Below, one piece after another: positions 24,262 through 34,358 of a stretch of 64,000 nt of DNA. The notes under the pieces are model-generated. The model was not told where the DNA came from. It was given only the letters and a program-made list of their open reading frames with translations, and made no database searches. How positions within the stretch are numbered: position 1 is the first letter of the stretch; each line of letters opens with the position of its first letter. The stretch is from Agrobacterium pusense (GTDB lineage Bacteria > Pseudomonadota > Alphaproteobacteria > Rhizobiales > Rhizobiaceae): NCBI RefSeq assembly GCF_900102105.1, contig NZ_FNBB01000014.1:56247-120246 (forward strand), given 5' to 3'. Position numbers and translations under genes: made by a program.

Positions 24262-25362
24262 TCACAGCGAAACGTTGCGCCCATCGGCCTTGTCGAAAAT
24301 ATGCAGCTTCTCCGGGTCCGGCTTCAGGCGCAGAAGACCATCGCGGCCGAGCACCTCGAATTCCGCCGCGCCGACGACGCTGACGACCTTCTGGCCGCCG
24401 AGATCGGCGTGCAGATAGACCTCGTGGCCCATGAATTCCGCATTGGTGAGTTTCGCCTGCAGCGCCGGACCATCGGTCGCCTCCGCCAATGAGAAATGCT
24501 GCGGACGGATGCCGATGACGGCGTCCGTGGGTCTCGCCGATAGTCGCTGTTCCAGATGCGCGCCGATCGGCAGGCGCTGACCGGCGATCACGAATTCAGT
24601 ACCCTCGATTGCCACATCCACGAGGTTCATTTCCGGCGTGCCGATGAAGCCGGCGACGAAGAGATTGGCCGGATGGTTGTAAAGCTCCTTCGGCGTCGCG
24701 ACCTGCATGATGCGACCTGCCTGCATGACGCAGATGCGGTCACCCATGGTCATGGCCTCCGTCTGGTCATGGGTGACGTAGATAACAGTCGATGACAGGC
24801 CTTCCGCTTTCAACTGGCGGTGCAGATCGGTAATGCGAACCCGCATCGAAGCACGAAGCTTGGCGTCGAGATTGGACAGCGGCTCATCGAACAAAAACAC
24901 ACCCGGTTTCTTGATGAGCGCACGGCCGAGCGCCACACGCTGCGCCTGCCCGCCGGAAAGCTGCTTCGGCAGACGGTCGAGCAGCGGCTCGATCTCCAGA
25001 ATGCGCGCGACATTGTCGATGGCCTTCTCGATCTCCGGCTTGGCGACACCGGCGATCTTCAGGCCGAAGGCGAGATTGCCGCGCACCTTCATATGTGGAT
25101 AAAGCGCATAGTTCTGGAACACCATGGCAATGGAGCGCTTGCCGGGCGGCAGGTCGTTGACCCGCTGATCGCCGATCAGGATTTCACCGCCGGTGATTTC
25201 CTCCAGCCCCGCCACCATGCGCAACGTCGTGGATTTGGCGCAGCCCGAAGGGCCGACGAACACCATGAACTCGCCATCCTCGACGTCGAGATTGATGCCG
25301 TGCACCGCCTTGAAGCTGCCGCCATAGACTTTTTCGAGATTTTTAAGTTGAACGCTTGCCAT
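24262..25362 (-). CDS. ABC transporter ATP-binding protein (MalK/UgpC type), variant Walker A
   Basis: This 366-residue ATPase of the CUT1 class powers the adjacent permeases. The Walker A reads GPSGCAKST at residues 37-45, with alanine (codon GCC) in place of the usual second glycine. The signature LSGGQAQRVALGRAL, Walker B VFLFDE and the switch YVTHDQ are normal. The C-terminal regulatory domain is complete (LLRLKPDPEKLHIFDKADGR). It lies 2 bp after a permease gene and 43 bp before the binding protein, an order that differs from the other ABC loci here. Confidence 0.9.
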   Translation of the reverse strand: MASVQLKNLEKVYGGSFKAVHGINLDVEDGEFMVFVGPSGCAKSTTLRMVAGLEEITGGEILIGDQRVNDLPPGKRSIAMVFQNYALYPHMKVRGNLAFGLKIAGVAKPEIEKAIDNVARILEIEPLLDRLPKQLSGGQAQRVALGRALIKKPGVFLFDEPLSNLDAKLRASMRVRITDLHRQLKAEGLSSTVIYVTHDQTEAMTMGDRICVMQAGRIMQVATPKELYNHPANLFVAGFIGTPEMNLVDVAIEGTEFVIAGQRLPIGAHLEQRLSARPTDAVIGIRPQHFSLAEATDGPALQAKLTNAEFMGHEVYLHADLGGQKVVSVVGAAEFEVLGRDGLLRLKPDPEKLHIFDKADGRNVSL

Positions 25363-25364
25363 TT

Positions 25365-26249
25365 TCAGCCCTTGACCCCGCCAGACGAGATCCCTTCAAT
25401 GAAATACCGTTGCGCCGCGAAGAACACGATCAGCGCGGGCGCGATCGTCAGCACCGACATCGCCAGGATGCGGTTCCATTCAAAGGCTTCGGTGGTGTCG
25501 ATGGAGAGTTTGAGCGCCAGGCTCACCGGATATTTGTCGACCGAGGACAGGTAGATCAGCGGACCGAGAAAGTCGTTCATCGTCCACATGAACTGGAACA
25601 GGCAGACCGAGATCAGCGCCGGCGCCAGCATCGGTACGACGATGTAGACCAGTGTCTGCAGGCTGTTGGCGCCGTCCACCCGGGCGGCCTCTTCCATGTC
25701 CGAGGGCAGCGAGCGCAGGAACTGTACCAGCATGAAGACAAAGAAGGCATCACCGGCGAAAGCCGAGGGCACCCAGAGCGGCAGGAAACTGTCCAGCCAG
25801 CCGAGATCCCGAAACAGGATATATTGCGGAATGCGGGTGACGACATTGGGCAGCAGCAGAATGGCGATGACCGAGCCGAACAGGATCTTCTTCAGCGGAA
25901 AATCGAAGCGGGCGAAGGCATAGGCCGCCATGGTGCAGGAAATCGCCGTGCCGATGACCTTCGGCAGGATGATCAGGAACGAGTTCCAGAAGAACCGGCC
26001 GAAGGTGTAGGGCGTCGAGGTTTCCCAGCCGCGGATATAGCCATCCAGCGTCGGGTTTTCCGGGATGAAACCGGCACCGGAGAAGATTTCCGAATTGGTC
26101 TTGAAGCTTGCGCCCACCAGCCAGATCAGCGGGTAGAGCATGACGAGTCCGACCGCGAAGAGAAGCACGTAGCGGACCGAGGTGGAAAGCAGCCTGAGCC
26201 GCGCCCGGCGGGCCGCCTGCATGTCGTTTAGGGTTGCGATATCGGTCAT
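25365..26249 (-). CDS. ABC transporter permease (MalG type), pectin operon
   Basis: This 294-residue inner-membrane permease has six likely transmembrane helices; the first is VRYVLLFAVGLVMLYPLIWL. The EAA loop reads DMEEAARVDGANSLQTLVYI. The ending AQRYFIEGISSGGVKG is the usual MalG-type tail. The gene begins 4 bp after the partner permease and ends 2 bp before the ATPase gene. It is paired with the 26254-27135 subunit to form the import channel for pectin-derived oligosaccharides, based on the neighbouring glycosidases. Confidence 0.88.
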   Translation of the reverse strand: MTDIATLNDMQAARRARLRLLSTSVRYVLLFAVGLVMLYPLIWLVGASFKTNSEIFSGAGFIPENPTLDGYIRGWETSTPYTFGRFFWNSFLIILPKVIGTAISCTMAAYAFARFDFPLKKILFGSVIAILLLPNVVTRIPQYILFRDLGWLDSFLPLWVPSAFAGDAFFVFMLVQFLRSLPSDMEEAARVDGANSLQTLVYIVVPMLAPALISVCLFQFMWTMNDFLGPLIYLSSVDKYPVSLALKLSIDTTEAFEWNRILAMSVLTIAPALIVFFAAQRYFIEGISSGGVKG

Positions 26250-26253
26250 GGCA

Positions 26254-27135
26254 TCAGTTCCGCTTGTCGCCGGCGTAATAGACCCACTTCTTCGAGGACC
26301 AGAAGGCCACGAGGGTCAGCACGGTGATGATGGTGAAGAGCACCCAGGCGATTGCAGAGGCATAGCCCATGTTGAACTTCTTGAAGGCCTCGTCGTAGAT
26401 ATAAAGAGGCAGGAGATAGGTGGACTTCAGCGGCCCGCCCTGGGTGATGATGTAAGGGCCGTTGAACTCCTGGAATGCCTGCACCATCTGCATGATGAGG
26501 TTGAAAAAGATCACCGGCGTCAGAAGCGGCAGGGTGATGAAGAAGAAGGTCCTCACCTTGCCGGCACCATCGATGGCGGCCGCTTCGTAAAGCGATTTGT
26601 CGATGGATTGCAGGGCCGCAAGGAAGATCACCATGGCCGAACCGAACTGCCAGCAGCGCAGCAGCGTGATGGTGAAAAGCGCATTGCCCGGATCTCCGAA
26701 CCAGTCCACCGGCGACAGTCCCACGGCGGCAAGCGCCATATTGGCAAGGCCTTCGCTGGCGAAGATATAGCGCCACAGAACCGCAATCGCGATCGAGCCG
26801 CCGAGGATGGACGGCACGTAAAAGGCGGTGCGGAAAAAGTTGATGAATTGCAGCTTGTAATTGAGTATTGCCGCGATGAACAGCGCAAAGGCAAGCTTCA
26901 GCGGCACCGTCAGAAACACGTAGAACAGGGTGACGTTCAGGGATTTCATGAAGGTGCGGTCGCGGGTGAACAGCCGCTCGTAATTGGCAAGCCCTGCCCA
27001 ACTGGGATCGCTCATCAAGTCGTAACGGGTGAAACTGAGATAGAGCGAGCCAAGAAACGGAATGGCCGTGAAGACCAAAAGCCCGATGATGTAAGGCGTC
27101 AGATATCCCAGCCCCAGGAAGCGCTGAGATTTCAT
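26254..27135 (-). CDS. ABC transporter permease (MalF type), pectin operon
   Basis: This 293-residue permease is the first gene of the minus-strand operon. GGGGAGGAG before ATG 27135 fixes the start; a longer frame to 27225 is not credible. The helices begin with LGYLTPYIIGLLVFTAIPFL, and the EAA loop reads SLYEAAAIDGAGKVRTFFFI. GGPLKSTYLLPLYIYDEAF is the conserved MalF-type periplasmic loop. Upstream is the promoter region shared with the divergent AraC gene, including CTTGTACGAA (minus strand, 27183-27192), an element that recurs at other uronate promoters. Confidence 0.88.
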   Translation of the reverse strand: MKSQRFLGLGYLTPYIIGLLVFTAIPFLGSLYLSFTRYDLMSDPSWAGLANYERLFTRDRTFMKSLNVTLFYVFLTVPLKLAFALFIAAILNYKLQFINFFRTAFYVPSILGGSIAIAVLWRYIFASEGLANMALAAVGLSPVDWFGDPGNALFTITLLRCWQFGSAMVIFLAALQSIDKSLYEAAAIDGAGKVRTFFFITLPLLTPVIFFNLIMQMVQAFQEFNGPYIITQGGPLKSTYLLPLYIYDEAFKKFNMGYASAIAWVLFTIITVLTLVAFWSSKKWVYYAGDKRN

Positions 27136-27347
27136 GATGCTCCTCCCCGCGTCCCGGTGGAACGCGACTGACAGAATACAATTTCGTACAAGTGATTCTC
27201 CCGGAACGGCCAGCGGCGGGCGCAATAAAGCGTATTTCCTCGCCGCGACCGATCTCCTCCCTCATTGATACGGCGCGTAAAAGCAATTTATGCGGTGACA
27301 AAACCAAATTTCAGCGCCAAGGTGAATTAACAAAGACGAGGAAAAAG

Positions 27348-28274
27348 ATGGACGAAATCGAAGGTGGCATTCTGTCATCCGTTCCGCCTGAGGCGCTCAA
27401 CCTCAACCTGACGCGCGCGACGATCAAAATGGAGCATTCGCGCACCTGGCAGATCGACAAATCCAATCCGGTGGACGATCTCATCATCTGCCTGGAGGGG
27501 CGCGGGCACTATCTCGTTGATGGCGAAGCAAGGGTACTGGAGCCCGGTGACGCCATGCTTATTTTCCGAGGGCAACGCTTTGTGGGGTGGAACGAGCAGG
27601 CCGTGACCTATCGCGGCGTGGCGCAGCATTTCACGCTCGATATTTACGGCCGCCACAACCTGATCGCGCAGATGGACCTGAAACCGAAACTGCGGCTGAG
27701 CCGCTGGTCGCTTCTGGAGCCGCTGGTGCGCCACTACCGGCAGAGCGCGCCTCCTTCCTCCGTCACTCTGGGTCAACATCATCTCTTCATGGTGCTTCTG
27801 ATCGCCTTCATCGATGACGCGTTTCTGGGTTGGGTCGACCGCCCGAGTTTTCAGCCGGAGGGTACGGAAGGCCTCGACCTTGCGGTGATGAAGGCGATCA
27901 CGATGATTTCCGCCAATCCGTTGGACCCCGACATTGCCGGGCGGGCCACCGATGCGGCGCCCTATAATCGCGATTATTTCCTGCGGGAATTCCAGAAGCG
28001 GGTGGGACGGACGCCGCGCAAATATCAGGAGTTCAAACGCATGGAACGTGCCATGCATTTTCTCGAGGCCGGACTTTCGGTCTCGGCAGCGGCGGCCGAG
28101 GTGGGTTATGGCGACCCCTATTATTTCTCGCGCATGTTCAAGCGGACATTGGGATTAAGCCCGCGTGACCATATGAACCGGATACGCCGCAGCCGGCACG
28201 GCAACCTGATGGCATTTGACGAGCATGAGCAGCAAAGGCTGCTTGCCGACGAAACGGAAAAGGCCCCGGCATAA
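27348..28274 (+). CDS. AraC-family transcriptional regulator of the pectin ABC operon
   Basis: This 308-residue protein has an N-terminal cupin-like sensing domain (DDLIICLEGRGHYLVDGEAR, then EPGDAMLIFRGQRFVGW). A C-terminal double HTH follows: NRDYFLREFQKRVGRTPRKY for the first, and SVSAAAAEVGYGDPYYFSRM with KRTLGLSPRDH for the second. It is likely the local activator of the divergent ABC-GH28-GH105 operon, responding to an oligogalacturonide or uronate. ATG at 27348 has GAGGAAAAAG upstream. Its TAA lies inside the loop of a terminator hairpin. Confidence 0.87.
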   Translation: MDEIEGGILSSVPPEALNLNLTRATIKMEHSRTWQIDKSNPVDDLIICLEGRGHYLVDGEARVLEPGDAMLIFRGQRFVGWNEQAVTYRGVAQHFTLDIYGRHNLIAQMDLKPKLRLSRWSLLEPLVRHYRQSAPPSSVTLGQHHLFMVLLIAFIDDAFLGWVDRPSFQPEGTEGLDLAVMKAITMISANPLDPDIAGRATDAAPYNRDYFLREFQKRVGRTPRKYQEFKRMERAMHFLEAGLSVSAAAAEVGYGDPYYFSRMFKRTLGLSPRDHMNRIRRSRHGNLMAFDEHEQQRLLADETEKAPA

Positions 28275-28283
28275 GGGGGCCTT
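28260..28283 (+). terminator. Terminator overlapping the AraC stop codon
   Basis: AAGGCCCC (28260-28267) and GGGGCCTT (28276-28283) form a perfect 8-bp stem; the TAA at 28272-28274 is in its 8-base loop. A short T-rich stretch (CTCGTTT) follows. The next gene is convergent, so it can serve the AraC message and possibly the opposite one. Confidence 0.6.
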
Positions 28284-28303
28284 CTCGTTTGAAAGCGCTG
28301 GAA

Positions 28304-29584
28304 TTACCGGAACAGTGACGGCAACCACAGGGACAGCGACGGAATATAGGTGACAGCAAGCAGCACTGCGATGCTGGCGCCGAAGAACGGCCAGATCGTC
28401 CGCATTGCCTCCCGTATCGATATGCCGCCCACCGCGCAGCCGACGAAGAGCACCGTTCCGACCGGCGGCGTATTGAGACCGATGCCGGCGTTCAGGATCA
28501 TCACCACGCCGAAATGCACGGGGTCGATGCCGAAGGCCTTTACGACAGGCAGAAGCACCGGCGTGGAAATGATGACCATCGGCGCCATGTCCATGAAGGT
28601 GCCGAGCAGCAGCAGGATGATGTTGATGACAAGTAGCACGATGATCGGGTTGTCCGAAATCGCACTGATTGCCGCGATCATCAATGTCTGGACCTGCAGG
28701 AAGGCCATCAGCCAGCCGAAGGATGCCGCCGTGCCGATGACCAGCAGAACCATGGCCGTGGTACGAACCGCCCCCATCACCGCTTCCACGAAGCCGTCCC
28801 AGTTGAGTTCGCGATAGACCAGCATGGCGACAAGGAAGGCATAGAGCACGGCGATGCAGGAACTCTCGGTCGCGGTGAAGATGCCCGAACGCACGCCGCC
28901 GAAAATGATGCCGATCAGCAGGATGCCGGGGAAAGACGCCAGCAAATAATACATCAGCTTCGAGAAACCGGGGAAAGGCTCAGACGGATAGCCCTTGCGC
29001 CGGGCGACGATATAGGCCGTCACCATCAGCGCTGCTGCAAGCAACAGCCCCGGAATGATACCGGCGGTGAAGAGATCGGCCACAGAGACATTGCCGCCCG
29101 CCGCGATCGAATAGAGGATCATGTTGTGCGAGGGCGGGATCATCAGCGCGATAATGGCGGCATTGACGGTGACATTGACGGCATAATCCCTGTCATAGCC
29201 GCGCTTGGCCATTTGCGGGATCATGAGCCCGCCGACGGCGGAAGCATCGGCGACGGCCGAGCCGGAAATGCCGCCGAACAGTGTCGAAGCCACGATGTTG
29301 ACCTGACCGAGACCGCCGCGCAGGTGCCCCACGAGGCCTGCCGCGAAGCGGATGAGGCGATGGGCGATGCCGCCGCGCACCATCAGGTCACCGGCGAAGA
29401 TGAAGAACGGTATTGCCATCATCGCGAAGACATTCATGCCGGAATTCATCTGCTGGAACACCACGATGGGTGGCAGGCCGAGATAAAGAACCGTGGCGAA
29501 GGACGCGATGCCGAGGCAGAACGCGATCGGCGTTCCGATCAGCATCAGCAGGGTGAACACCCCGAAGAGAATGGTGTAAGCCAT
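28304..29584 (-). CDS. TRAP transporter large permease DctM-type (uronate)
   Basis: This 426-residue integral membrane protein is the large (ion-coupled) subunit of a TRAP transporter. It opens MAYTILFGVFTLLMLIGTPI and has about 12 hydrophobic segments. Family landmarks are GGISGSAVADASAVGGLMIP and GIDPVHFGVVMILNAGIGLN, with NTPPVG following. It starts immediately after the DctQ stop. TRAP systems import organic acids using the sodium gradient. Location next to gli, gci and kdgD points to galacturonate or galactarate as the substrate. Confidence 0.9.
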   Translation of the reverse strand: MAYTILFGVFTLLMLIGTPIAFCLGIASFATVLYLGLPPIVVFQQMNSGMNVFAMMAIPFFIFAGDLMVRGGIAHRLIRFAAGLVGHLRGGLGQVNIVASTLFGGISGSAVADASAVGGLMIPQMAKRGYDRDYAVNVTVNAAIIALMIPPSHNMILYSIAAGGNVSVADLFTAGIIPGLLLAAALMVTAYIVARRKGYPSEPFPGFSKLMYYLLASFPGILLIGIIFGGVRSGIFTATESSCIAVLYAFLVAMLVYRELNWDGFVEAVMGAVRTTAMVLLVIGTAASFGWLMAFLQVQTLMIAAISAISDNPIIVLLVINIILLLLGTFMDMAPMVIISTPVLLPVVKAFGIDPVHFGVVMILNAGIGLNTPPVGTVLFVGCAVGGISIREAMRTIWPFFGASIAVLLAVTYIPSLSLWLPSLFR

Positions 29585-30106
29585 TTATGCGGCCTCCTGC
29601 ACGATCACGTCTGCAGCGATTTCCTCGCCGATGGAAAGATCGACGAAACGTTCGGCAGCAAACAGCGCGATAAGGAAACCGCCGCCGATCAGCGGAAAGA
29701 AATCCGTCCCGCCCGGCCAGCCGAGAACAGGGATCGTCGCCGTCCATGTCCCCATGGCAAGCGAGGTGCCATACCAGGCCATGCCGGCACCGAAGAAGAA
29801 GATCAGCGCAAGGCTTGTCAGGTCCATGCCCTTCTGCACACGCGGCGGCATCATGTAGCGCAGAATATCGAGCCCCAGATGCACGCTCTCGCGCACGCCG
29901 ACGGCGGCGCCAAGCATGATGAACCACGACATGAGATGCAGCGACAGCGGCTCAGACCAGCTGGGTGAATCGTTGAGAATATACCGCGCAAAGACCTGCC
30001 AGCCGACGATAAGCGTCATGGCGATCATGCCGATACCGGCAATATAAAGCGACGCGTGGCTGAGCGCGCCGAGAAAAGGGCGGATGGCCCGCATGAAGTG
30101 TCGCAT
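29585..30106 (-). CDS. TRAP transporter small permease DctQ-type (uronate)
   Basis: This 173-residue membrane protein has four hydrophobic helices. The family motif WQVFARYILNDSPSWSEPLS is present, followed by MSWFIMLGAAVGVRESVHLG. DctQ joins the large permease in the membrane complex. ATG at 30106 has GGGAGGAAC 6 bases upstream; the ATG at 30136 lies further from any ribosome site. A strong terminator separates it from the binding-protein gene, and DctM follows with no gap. Confidence 0.88.
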   Translation of the reverse strand: MRHFMRAIRPFLGALSHASLYIAGIGMIAMTLIVGWQVFARYILNDSPSWSEPLSLHLMSWFIMLGAAVGVRESVHLGLDILRYMMPPRVQKGMDLTSLALIFFFGAGMAWYGTSLAMGTWTATIPVLGWPGGTDFFPLIGGGFLIALFAAERFVDLSIGEEIAADVIVQEAA

Positions 30107-30140
30107 TGTCTGTTCCTCCCGCATCAACGGCGACAAAAGA

Positions 30141-30168
30141 AAACCGGCCTTGTTTCCAAGGCCGGTTT
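30141..30168 (-). terminator. Terminator between dctP and dctQ (uronate TRAP)
   Basis: AAACCGGCCTTG and CAAGGCCGGTTT form a perfect 12-bp stem with a 4-base loop, followed on the minus strand by TCTTTTG. It begins 8 bp after the binding-protein stop. Partial termination here would give more binding protein than permease. Confidence 0.7.
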
Positions 30169-30176
30169 CCCACGCG

Positions 30177-31154
30177 TTACTTGACCGCTTTCACCCGTTC
30201 CAGAAGGTCCTTCATCTTCGGATCGGTGACGAACTTGTCGTAGACCGGACCCATCGCCGCAGCGAATTCCTCCTTGTTGACCTTGATGACATTGGCGCCA
30301 CCGGCGCGGACCTTTTCTTCCGAGGCCTTTTCACGGGCGCTCCACAGTTCGCGCATCTTGCCGACCGAATCCTTGGCCGCCTGGCGCAGCAGCTTCTGGT
30401 CTTCCGGGGAGAGCTTGTCCCAGGAGATCTTCGAAATGACGAGGATTTCCGGGTTCAGAGAATGTTCGGTCAGAGAATAGTTCTTTGCCACCTCATAATG
30501 ACGGGCGGATTCGTAGGATGGCCAGTTGTTTTCGGCACCGTCGACGACACCGGTTTCAAGTGAGGAATAGACCTCGCCCATCGGCATTGGCGTCGGGTTG
30601 GCGCCGAAGGCCTGCATCATCGAAATCCACAGGTCCGACTGCTGCACGCGGATTTTAAGCCCCTTCAGATCCGCCAGTTTTTCGATGGGCTTTTTGGTGG
30701 TGTAGAAGGATCGGGCGCCGGAATCGTAAAAGGCGAGACCGACGAGACCGTGCGGTTCGAAAGCAGCCAGAACCTCATCACCAATCGGACCGTCGACCGT
30801 ATTGTGCATGTGCTCCGTCGAGCGGAACAGGAAAGGCAGACCAAGAACGGTGGTCTCCTTGACAAGATTGTTGAAAGGCGCGGCATTGACGCGGTTCATG
30901 TCGATGACGCCGAAGCGGGTCTGCTCGATGGTGTCCTTTTCGCCGCCAAGAACGGAATTGTTCATGACCTGTATCTTGATACGGCCATTGGTCCGCTCGG
31001 CCAGAAGCTCGCCCATATATTTCACGGCTTCGACCGTGGGATAACCGTCCGGATGAATATCGGCCGAACGCAGGGTGATTTCCTGCGCCATGGCGGAAAC
31101 ACCGGACAGCGCGATCCCCATCGCGACGCACATCATGCTTGCAATCTTTTTCAT
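30177..31154 (-). CDS. TRAP transporter periplasmic binding protein DctP-type (uronate)
   Basis: This is a 325-residue protein with a signal peptide ([20 protein letters not shown], cleaved near AMAQ). The mature part shows the DctP pattern: [40 protein letters not shown] and [16 protein letters not shown]. In R-V-Q the arginine would be the conserved carboxylate anchor. ATG at 31154 has GGAGGAAAGC directly upstream. It is in one run with gli, gci and kdgD, so galacturonate or galactarate binding is likely. A 144-bp gap with GC-rich repeats separates it from gli. Confidence 0.9.
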   Translation of the reverse strand: MKKIASMMCVAMGIALSGVSAMAQEITLRSADIHPDGYPTVEAVKYMGELLAERTNGRIKIQVMNNSVLGGEKDTIEQTRFGVIDMNRVNAAPFNNLVKETTVLGLPFLFRSTEHMHNTVDGPIGDEVLAAFEPHGLVGLAFYDSGARSFYTTKKPIEKLADLKGLKIRVQQSDLWISMMQAFGANPTPMPMGEVYSSLETGVVDGAENNWPSYESARHYEVAKNYSLTEHSLNPEILVISKISWDKLSPEDQKLLRQAAKDSVGKMRELWSAREKASEEKVRAGGANVIKVNKEEFAAAMGPVYDKFVTDPKMKDLLERVKAVK

Positions 31155-31298
31155 GCTTTCCTCCTCCATTGTTGAAACGGCCCAGCCCCTCCAAGGCTTG
31201 TCGGGCCGATTTTTTCACGCCCATCCGGGCCGGCATGCAAAGACCTTTCATGTGAAAAGGATGATGGGGCCTCCCTTCCCCAACCATCCCGGATTGAC

Positions 31299-32177
31299 CT
31301 ATGACGCCTTGAATGGCGGCAGCTTGAACAGCTCTTCGGGGTTTTCGACCAGCGCCCGATGACGCGCCGCCTCATCCGGAAGCCAGCCAAGCGTCAGTTC
31401 CGCAAGGCGGGCATCATCAGGATAGGCAGCCGTCTCGCGCACGGAATTATGCGGCCAGTTGGTGCCCCAGACGATGCGTTCCGGCGCATGCGCCGCGATC
31501 ACCCGCGAAAAGGCGGCGACATCCTCGTAGGGCCAGCTTTCGCGGGAGCTTTCATAAACGCCGGCGAATTTGAACCACAGATTGCCGCCGTCGATGAGTT
31601 TCAGAAGCGCCGCCATTTCCGGCCCATCGGTTTTGAGGCCCTTGAAGAACTTGCCGTGATGATCGAACACCCAGCGCGAGCGGATTTTCTGAAGACGCGG
31701 CAGATGGTCGAGAAGACCGTTTCCGTCGAACTGCACCGCCACCATCCAGTCGGCCGCATGCGCCCGCTCGTCCACCGCTTCCAGTTCGGAAAGGTTCACC
31801 GCGCCACCCGGCAGATCCATGATACGCGCGCCGACCGCACCCGCGGCGGCAAGCTTCTCCATGTCCTTTTCGCTCGTGGTGGCATCGATGATGACGACCG
31901 CGCGCGCCGCCTCGCCCATCTCGGCAACACAGGCCAGCGTATTGCCATTGTCTCGCTGATGGGCATTGCCCTGCGTGATGATGACCCGGTCTATGCCGAG
32001 CCATTGCATGAGGCGACGATAATCCTCCGGTCCCGGCAGGGCGCCCGGCGGAAGGCCGGGGCCACCCGGCAAGGCGGGATATCCGGGTAGATACATGTGC
32101 ATCTGCGTATCGACCGCGCCTTTCGGGAAAGCGGGTTTCGGCGCGGTGCCGCTCAGCTTTCTGACGAGTTCACTCAT
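31299..32177 (-). CDS. gli: D-galactarolactone isomerase (amidohydrolase superfamily)
   Basis: This 292-residue TIM-barrel protein of the amidohydrolase-2 family has VDTQMHMYLPGYP at the first strand, FDHHGKFFKG in the middle and RIVWGTNWPHNS near the end. In A. fabrum C58, a protein of the same sequence type next to gci (Gli, Atu3138 as I recall) converts galactaro-1,5-lactone, the Udh product, to the 1,4-lactone used by Gci. The start overlaps gci by 4 bp. The assignment rests on recalled identity and on gene order gli-gci-kdgD. Confidence 0.9.
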   Translation of the reverse strand: MSELVRKLSGTAPKPAFPKGAVDTQMHMYLPGYPALPGGPGLPPGALPGPEDYRRLMQWLGIDRVIITQGNAHQRDNGNTLACVAEMGEAARAVVIIDATTSEKDMEKLAAAGAVGARIMDLPGGAVNLSELEAVDERAHAADWMVAVQFDGNGLLDHLPRLQKIRSRWVFDHHGKFFKGLKTDGPEMAALLKLIDGGNLWFKFAGVYESSRESWPYEDVAAFSRVIAAHAPERIVWGTNWPHNSVRETAAYPDDARLAELTLGWLPDEAARHRALVENPEELFKLPPFKAS

Positions 32178-33310
32178 GGGTCTGGCATCCTGAATTCAAC
32201 GAGTGCATCCCGGTTGATCTCGATGCCGAGACCGGGACCATCGGGAATGGCGACGATACCGTTCACCGCTTCGAGAGGTTCACTGAGAACCGCCTGACGG
32301 AACGGATTATGGGTGCGGTCAAATTCCATGATCGGTTCGATGGGATTGACCCGCACCGGATCAGGCGTCATCGCCGCCATGAATTGCAGCGCGGCGGCGA
32401 TCTGTACGCCGGTGCCCCAGACATGCGGCACGATGCGCACGCCGTGCAGCGTGGCAAGCGTGGCAATCTTCTGCGTTTCTGAAAAACCGCCGCATCCGCA
32501 GAGATCGGGCTGGAGAATATCCACGGCACCGGCGGAAAGCGCCTGCCACATGCCGTGACGCCCATGCCAGGTCTCGCCGCCCGCAACCGGGATCGGCTGC
32601 CCTGCCCGTACACGCTGATAGGCATCGAGCTGTTCGGGAACCACCGGCTCCTCGAACCAGTCGATGCCATAGTCGGCGGCGCGGTTGCCAAGCGTGACGG
32701 CTTCGGCGACCGTATAACCGTGATTGGCATCGATCATCAGCCGCATGTCAGGCCCGATCGCCTCTCGAACCGCGGCTATGACCCTGAGGTCCTCCTCGAT
32801 GCCGAAGCCGATCTTGATCTTGCAGGCGTGGAAGCCGTCAGCGCGGCGCTCCGCCATTTCGGACGCATTGTCTGAAACGCGGTCGACACCATCACGCTTG
32901 AAGCTGCCAGTGGCATAGGCGCGCACGCTCTCGCGCCAGCGCCCACCGAGCAGCATCGAGATGGAAGCACTGTAATGCTTGCCCTTGATGTCCCACAACG
33001 CGATATCGATGCCGGACAGGGCCGTAAGACTGAGGCCGCGCTGGCCCTGATCGCGCAGGGCATTATAAAGCACGGCCCAGATCTTTTCGGTCTGGCGAGG
33101 GTCCTGGCCGATGAGCCAGCCGGAATAGGCCTGGACCACGGCGGCGTTCGGCCGCGCCGGGCCGAGGCATTCGCCCCAGCCGACGGTCCCGTCGTCGCAT
33201 TCGATTTCCACCAGAACATGGGCCCGCCGGTCGAAACGCATGGAGGCGCTTTCGAACGGCGTGTCCAGCCGGTGTTCAAGCAGATGCGTGCGCACTGCCG
33301 TGATTTTCAT
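32174..33310 (-). CDS. gci: D-galactarolactone cycloisomerase (enolase superfamily)
   Basis: This 378-residue mandelate-racemase-group enzyme opens the lactone ring of galactaro-1,4-lactone to give 3-deoxy-2-keto-hexarate. KIKIGFG holds K164 and K166, and metal ligands are D194 (DANHGY), E220 (FEEPV) and E246 (GGETWH). H296 (PHVWGT) is the opposing catalytic base. Length and sequence agree with Gci of A. fabrum C58 (Atu3139) as I recall it. It overlaps gli by 4 bp and lies 24 bp after kdgD. It acts in the cytoplasm in oxidative galacturonate breakdown. Confidence 0.95.
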   Translation of the reverse strand: MKITAVRTHLLEHRLDTPFESASMRFDRRAHVLVEIECDDGTVGWGECLGPARPNAAVVQAYSGWLIGQDPRQTEKIWAVLYNALRDQGQRGLSLTALSGIDIALWDIKGKHYSASISMLLGGRWRESVRAYATGSFKRDGVDRVSDNASEMAERRADGFHACKIKIGFGIEEDLRVIAAVREAIGPDMRLMIDANHGYTVAEAVTLGNRAADYGIDWFEEPVVPEQLDAYQRVRAGQPIPVAGGETWHGRHGMWQALSAGAVDILQPDLCGCGGFSETQKIATLATLHGVRIVPHVWGTGVQIAAALQFMAAMTPDPVRVNPIEPIMEFDRTHNPFRQAVLSEPLEAVNGIVAIPDGPGLGIEINRDALVEFRMPDP

Positions 33311-33334
33311 GGCTCCCCTCCCGTTATGCCGTGA

Positions 33335-34341
<1,007 letters not shown>

Positions 34342-34358
34342 TTACAGGCGGGCGCGGC

